From positions 1 to 10,237 of the forward strand of contig JACJYG010000029.1 of the NCBI GenBank assembly GCA_020636215.1: a stretch of 10,237 bases of DNA. Reading direction: 5' to 3'. The stretch comes from Lewinellaceae bacterium. Lineage in GTDB: Bacteria > Bacteroidota > Bacteroidia > Chitinophagales > Saprospiraceae. The translations under genes were made by a program, and so were the position numbers. Below, in pieces: positions 6,956-10,237 of this stretch; positions within the stretch are counted from its first letter, which is position 1; each line of letters opens with the position of its first letter. The notes under the pieces were generated by a model. That model searched no databases. It saw nothing but the letters and a program-made list of their open reading frames with translations, and was not told where the DNA came from.

Positions 6956-7021
6956 CCTCTTCATCCAATTCGCGGCCCTCCAGGCCTGCGCTCCTGGAAA
7001 GGAGCATGCTGAAAAGTGGCT
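6860..7021 (-). pseudogene. Possible transposase C-terminal remnant
   Basis: The minus-strand frame is open from 7021 to the TAA at 6862-6860 and reads as coherent protein: QAWRAANWMKRLFEARSWKA followed by IASVQALMKKVQAFLTPERR and NS-stop. An ATG at 6964 would give only 34 residues. The basic, Trp-containing helical tail with a final FLTP resembles the C-termini of some DDE transposases, but I cannot assign an IS family and no catalytic region is present. The downstream sequence to about 6705 lacks coding character and could be the non-coding end of the same element. Confidence 0.25.
6990..7005. other. Perfect 6-bp hairpin with GGAA loop
   Basis: GCTCCT (6990-6995) pairs with AGGAGC (7000-7005) around GGAA. 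It falls inside the possible transposase remnant and has no adjacent T-tract, so no function is assigned. Confidence 0.35.
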
Positions 7022-7153
7022 TTAGCTTAAATATTTTTTTAAAAATACCATGACATCCCCTATTTTTTTAGAGCTTCATGTTGGGATTTTTATGCTGAAG
7101 AGCTGGACGGAGCCCGCCCCAAAGAAAACCAACTCGGCCAATCCCTGGAAGGC

Positions 7154-7894
7154 ATGGAGCCGCGGTTTGCCTCCCTCCTCCGCCAACCAACCGAATTGAG
7201 CGGCAAACTGGAAACGAATGCCGGCGCTCTCCGCAGCCTGCAGGATTTCAAACCTAAAAACCCGAAAAATGACTTAACTCCCCGGATCAATGGATTAGCA
7301 GACAAAAGGGAAGGCCTCAGCGGGAGAACGGAGGAACTCGATAATGAGGCTACCCGCCTCAAAAGCCAGTATGGCGAGATTCGCCAGGAGTTCAGCAAAT
7401 TACAGAACGAACTTAGTCAGCGGCAGGACGCCAGCGAGCAGATGCAGATAGAACTGGAAGAACTGGTACAAAGGAAAGCGGAGTTGACGAGCCAACTGGA
7501 AAAAAAACCGAAAGAGATAAAAAACGAACTGGAGGAAATAGCCCGGAATATAGAGGCCCTGTGCCAGGATGCGAACAGCCTCACGGAAAAGGCCGAAACG
7601 GAAGCCTGGCAGAAGGAAGAGGCCCTGAAGAAGGCAATCGCCGACTGCGAAGAGGAAATGAAAAAACAGCAGGAAAATTTCGGTGCGAAAGAGGAAGCCC
7701 GAAACAGGTACGAAACGGAAGCCGCCGAGCTGCCCAACCTGCGGGCACGCTACCTCAAAGAGATTCTCGGCGCCTATACCGATAAATTCGAGCCCATTGT
7801 GCTGGAAGGCGTCGTGCAGGAAACCCTCGACGAGGAAAAGCGGAATGCCGTCATCTATCTGTTCTTTCCGGAAGAGTTGCTGGGTAGGTACTAA
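7154..7894 (+). CDS. Coiled-coil hypothetical protein, probably 5'-frameshifted
   Basis: From the ATG at 7154 this is a 246-residue protein dominated by Glu/Lys/Leu/Gln heptad-like sequence from about residue 45 to 192, that is, a long coiled coil. A more globular C-terminus follows (NLRARYLKEILGAYTDKFEP, then VVQETLDEEKRNAVIYLFFP). No signal peptide, membrane segment or known catalytic motif is present, and the family is not recognised. The true start is doubtful. The same frame stays open upstream to a stop at 7040-7042 and reads protein-like (FYAEELDGARPKENQLGQSL just before the chosen Met), but it has no in-frame ATG. An ATG at 7078 lies in another frame, and deleting one T from the T5 run at 7087-7091 would join it to this frame as MLGFYAEELDG. 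The gene is convergent with the broken caspase gene, whose stop lies only 24 bp beyond this stop codon. Confidence 0.65.
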   Translation: MEPRFASLLRQPTELSGKLETNAGALRSLQDFKPKNPKNDLTPRINGLADKREGLSGRTEELDNEATRLKSQYGEIRQEFSKLQNELSQRQDASEQMQIELEELVQRKAELTSQLEKKPKEIKNELEEIARNIEALCQDANSLTEKAETEAWQKEEALKKAIADCEEEMKKQQENFGAKEEARNRYETEAAELPNLRARYLKEILGAYTDKFEPIVLEGVVQETLDEEKRNAVIYLFFPEELLGRY

Positions 7895-7918
7895 AGCTCT
7901 TTAATAAAATGTGTTCAC

Positions 7919-9344
7919 TCACTTCACACACCGGCACAAATACCCATGCCGCGGATCATTCTTTACAAGCTCCATCTCGCCGCCGGTGAAGTAATAGACA
8001 TGAATGAGCCCAAGCGCATTTTCCGCACTGCTCCAATAATAACCGCTTTTATCCAGGAATTTAAAGCCCCCCCCGTCATCGCGCCAGCCGCCGAGTTGGG
8101 CGGAAAACCCGTCAAGGCCCTGCTTCGCCATAGCTTCCCATTCTCCGGCAGCCGGCAACCGCCAGCCCATCGCCGCGCACGCCTTCTTGGCTGCGGCCCA
8201 GGTGTACAGCCGGCCGTATTTCTGACAGTTGGCGGCATTGCCGCCGTAGCACGATGAACCAACAGCCACCTGGTAGTCGAGGTTTTTAGCCATCCACATC
8301 AGCCCACCGGAGCGGAAAACAGGATAGGTTTTTCCGGAGAAGGTAAGGCTGTTGCCGCTGATGGTTGCCCTCGGCTTTTCTGCCCGAATAGCCGGGCCGG
8401 TAGATTCCTTTACCCTTTCTTCGGCAGGTTGCCCGGAAGGAGGGCTGTCTTTCTGTTGATCGGGCGCCGATGCTGGCTTGTCGGAAAGCAGTTCTTGGTT
8501 CGGAGTCGCTTTTTCTTTGTTCTCGGCACAATCGGCCACGCACTTGCCTGTCTCATCGATCTTGTTTGTACCGGCCCGCGGGATACTTTTCCAGGTAATG
8601 TTCGTATTCGTATATGGTTTTTTTTCGCTTTGCCAGATGCCAGGACTGATCCTCTTCGACCTGCTGAAGCGCCTCCAGCGCCTGATCCCGGTATTGTCCC
8701 TCCGGGCTTTCTTTCCGGTACTGGAGGTAGGCGTTAATCGTGTGCTGGCTTTTGGCAGCCTGCCACGCTTCCTCATCCCGCAGCAGAACGATCTGTTCCT
8801 GCGCTTCACCGGCGTATTGCCCTTCCGGATACTTTGCCAGAAAAGCTTCGTAGGCGGCCAGCGTTCCTGTTTTCTGGCAGGCCGTCCAATCCGCTCCCTC
8901 ATCCGCCTTTAGCCGGAATACGTACTGGCCGGCATCGTCTCCTTTCACATCCAGCGGCTTGAAAACCGGCGTCTGCCTTCCCCGCGTCTTGGCATGCACT
9001 TCTTCGATCAACTCGGCGGCAAGTTTATGGGCGCTGAGGATTCCGGTGTTTTCCCACAGCTTTTTCAGCAGCAGGGTCGAGAAGGGGCTGTTTTCGCCCG
9101 CCGTCCCATCCAATGCGCGCTCGCGGGTGTGGCTGGCGGCCAGGCCGAGGCGCGAGCGTTTGGTTTCATTGTCGGCTTTGACGGACTGGTAGGAAGCAAA
9201 TAACGCCCCGGAAAAGCAGGCGTCGACAATGACGAACGTGTGAAAACTATTGATGGCGTCCAAACGGGATTTGATATCGTTGGTGGAAACGAATTCCCAC
9301 TCCCGTGTGGGATGATGGAAAATCACCCGGGAAACTGGAAACAA
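7919..9344 (-). pseudogene. Caspase (C14)-like / TPR-like repeats / FISUMP protein, truncated and frameshifted
   Basis: Two minus-strand frames make one former gene. The first (9344 to 8553) carries the second half of a caspase-like domain: FVSTNDIKSRLDAINSFHTF, then the nucleophile motif VDACFSG (Cys about 9218-9216), then ERALDGTAGENSPFSTLL. Three repeats of about 40 residues follow, each with the pattern 'W..A......aY..Y....PeG.Y' (about 8555-8897). The frame ends in TGA at 8555-8553. The other frame continues through a hydrophilic linker to a FISUMP domain (Fib_succ_major; about 8368-7922) with MWMAKNLDY, CYGGNAANCQKYGRLYTWAA, GWRLPAAGEWE and a final CRCVK. The frames differ by one inserted base (or two deleted) near 8553-8575. 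At the other end, the caspase SGHG histidine half is absent: homology starts near 9305 and an in-frame TAG (9347-9345) closes the frame. With no catalytic His it cannot be an active caspase. Confidence 0.75.
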
Positions 9345-9416
9345 CTACTGGACCTGCCCGTAAAAGAGGTATTCCCACAAACTATTTCCTCCGCCAGCAG
9401 GCAGTACAAAGCCCTT

Positions 9417-9447
9417 TTGACGGAAATTGCTACACCATTGACGGAAA
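9417..9447 (+). repeat. 10-bp direct repeat TTGACGGAAA
   Basis: TTGACGGAAA occurs at 9417-9426 and again at 9438-9447, 21 bp apart, in the sequence that replaced the 5' part of the caspase gene. That period is two helical turns, which would suit a dimeric binding site, but chance duplication is equally possible. Confidence 0.35.
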
Positions 9448-9651
9448 AAAGCCACCCTGTTTTTTTATATTTGTTCCAGGTTTTTAAGAGCAAACCATCA
9501 AGCGCTATTATCTCTGAGAGCTATTGCTACAAGTACGCCCCCCTGAAAAAATACTCCCCGTTGAAAAATTGGAAACGGAGCATCCTCCTGTATTAGAGCA
9601 CCCATTGGTAAGGCTTTCTATATAACATTGGACCATACCGGGAGCCAATCA

Positions 9652-9677
9652 GTTGCAGGGGCGCACGGGCCCCCAAC
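9652..9677. other. Bulged GC-rich hairpin
   Basis: GTTG (9652-9655) and GGGGC (9658-9662) pair with GCCCC (9669-9673) and CAAC (9674-9677), leaving a CA bulge and the loop GCACGG. No T-tract follows on the plus strand. It may be a terminator-like or processing element in the leader region of the downstream gene. Confidence 0.4.
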
Positions 9678-9784
9678 AACAAACAACGGTTACCCGTCCA
9701 CCCCCAGAACGGCAGCCACACCTGATCTCCCCGGAGAACAGCAACAACCATCAGTATAGGGCTTTCAACAGTAAGAAAAAGTAA

Positions 9785-9825
9785 CCAGGTTTCTGCGAAG
9801 CCTGGACTGGGTATGCTATACCCGG
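9785..9825. promoter_or_regulatory. Tandem tight hairpins ahead of the secreted protein gene
   Basis: CCAGGTTTC (9785-9793) pairs with GAAGCCTGG (9797-9805) through nine pairs, one of them G-T, around the loop TGC. One base later CTGGGTAT (9807-9814) pairs with ATACCCGG (9818-9825), again with one G-T, around GCT. Both stems have three-base loops and they sit 54 bp before the ATG at 9880, followed by an AT-rich tract. They could be a structured 5' leader or a cruciform protein-binding site. No known riboswitch class is recognised. Confidence 0.45.
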
Positions 9826-9879
9826 AACTAACGATGATCGATAATTATATTTATTTAATTAATATTTAAATCTTTTCAA

Positions 9880-10237
9880 ATGAGAAATCTTTTTCTATTC
9901 ACCTTGCTCTTTCTGCTCACCAACCTGGTGGGCGCCCAGACCTACACCACGGTGGCTCCGGGAGACTGGACGAGCACCAGTACCTGGGACGCTAACGGCG
10001 TTCCTCCGGCAACTATTCCCGCCGGCGCCACGGTAAACATCGACCATAGAGTGACTATTTCCAACGGTACTACCGTAGAAAATGACGGAACGATCCTGGT
10101 CCGCAACGAACAAGGTGGCATTACGGTGAGTGGCGGCGCCACCCTGAACAATGACAACCAGATCACCGTAGGGCCCTATCCTACTTCTATCCTGAACTAT
10201 GTGATATCAGTATCTGGAGCTTTGAATAATTCCGGGA
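9880..10237 (+). CDS. Secreted beta-repeat (G8-like) surface protein, 5' part only
   Basis: The frame runs from the ATG at 9880 to the window end (119 codons visible). Residues 1-19 are a clear Sec signal peptide (MRNLFLFTLLFLLTNLVGA) with probable cleavage before Gln20, the usual Bacteroidota pattern. The mature part begins with TVAPGDWTSTSTWDANGVPP and PAGATVNIDHRVTI, which resembles the start of G8-like or right-handed beta-helix surface proteins ('W.s..tW.....vP....v.i.h.v.i'). Short repeats follow, of the type 'l.NdG.i.V' (ENDGTILV, NNDNQITV, LNNSG). Such proteins are often large and exported by type IX secretion, but the C-terminal sorting domain that would prove this lies outside the window. 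An AT-rich leader precedes the start and no Shine-Dalgarno is present. Confidence 0.8.
   Translation, partial: MRNLFLFTLLFLLTNLVGAQTYTTVAPGDWTSTSTWDANGVPPATIPAGATVNIDHRVTISNGTTVENDGTILVRNEQGGITVSGGATLNNDNQITVGPYPTSILNYVISVSGALNNSG

Larger units (their letters stand above)
6455..7077. other. Eroded intergenic region with repeat and gene fragments
   Basis: The 620 bp between the HhH protein gene and the coiled-coil gene hold no gene I can name. They contain the second palindromic repeat (6472-6534), a coding-like plus-strand stretch (about 6530-6710), a coding-like minus-strand stretch (6860-7021), a TAGC/GCTA hairpin near 6773-6783 and an AT-rich inverted repeat (TATTTTT at 7032-7038 against AAAAATA at 7041-7047). 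The mix suggests remains of a former gene and mobile element. Confidence 0.5.
9345..9879. other. Intergenic region upstream of the caspase remnant and the secreted protein
   Basis: No gene is supported in these 535 bp. The part next to the caspase remnant (9345-9600) does not encode the missing SGHG half in any minus-strand frame that I read. A plus-strand frame 9240-9596 is open but starts antisense to the caspase remnant and matches nothing I know. The part from 9600 on holds three hairpins and then a very AT-rich leader (9840-9879) before the next start codon. Confidence 0.6.

Noticed and set aside
8619..8626. Run of eight A (minus strand) as a programmed slippage site in the caspase-FISUMP gene
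   Set aside because: The original frame remains clearly repeat-like (EYEHYLEKYPAGRY) after the run, so the shift must occur later, near 8553-8575.
9240..9596. 118-codon plus-strand frame near the caspase remnant
   Set aside because: Its first part is antisense to the caspase fragment, and the second part has no recognisable family and no upstream signals.
9605..9630. TTG plus TAACATTG as a promoter
   Set aside because: The -7 box has one mismatch and the 15-bp spacing to TTG is too short for the Bacteroidota -33/-7 arrangement.

Overview
The window looks like a chromosomal segment of a Bacteroidota bacterium, most likely near the Saprospiraceae (Lewinella/Haliscomenobacter-type). This taxonomic placement is inference. 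It rests on protein types common there: a helical Bacteroidota hypothetical protein, a caspase-type peptidase with a FISUMP tail, a lipoprotein and a secreted protein with typical Bacteroidota leaders, and no Shine-Dalgarno sequences close to the starts. I see no tRNA, rRNA, CRISPR array or intact insertion sequence.

Layout: (1) 1-1429, minus strand, a large helical protein whose 3' end lies outside the window. (2) 1430-1902, an AT-rich spacer carrying a GC-rich palindromic repeat. (3) 1903-2871, plus, a lipoprotein with a Thr/Pro/Ala-rich tether and an NlpC/P60-like cysteine hydrolase domain. (4) 2872-2992, a spacer with a degenerate 7-bp tandem repeat. (5) 2993-5488 and 5564-6454, plus, probably one transcription unit. 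The first gene is an 831-residue protein without a signal peptide, built from a P/Homo-B domain, a LamG-like region, a papain-like cysteine peptidase and an unassigned C-terminal beta domain. The second is a His-rich protein with an unrecognised central domain and a C-terminal helix-hairpin-helix tail. These two genes are clearly AT-richer than their flanks, so this is the most island-like part of the window. (6) 6455-7077, an eroded stretch: a second copy of the palindromic repeat, an open frame that may be a gene fragment, and a possible transposase tail. (7) 7154-7894, plus, a coiled-coil protein that appears to have lost its start by a one-base frameshift. (8) 7919-9344, minus and convergent, a broken caspase/TPR-like-repeat/FISUMP gene lacking the N-terminal half of the caspase domain and carrying an internal frameshift. 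(9) 9345-9879, non-coding with several hairpins. (10) 9880-10237, plus, the start of a secreted beta-repeat (G8-like) surface protein.

The best candidate for a new system is the 2993-6454 pair: a leaderless multidomain cysteine peptidase with eukaryote-like adhesion modules beside a His-rich/HhH partner. A toxin/effector-plus-partner module is a reasonable hypothesis but is not shown by the sequence. The rest of the window (7-9) looks like gene decay around repeats.
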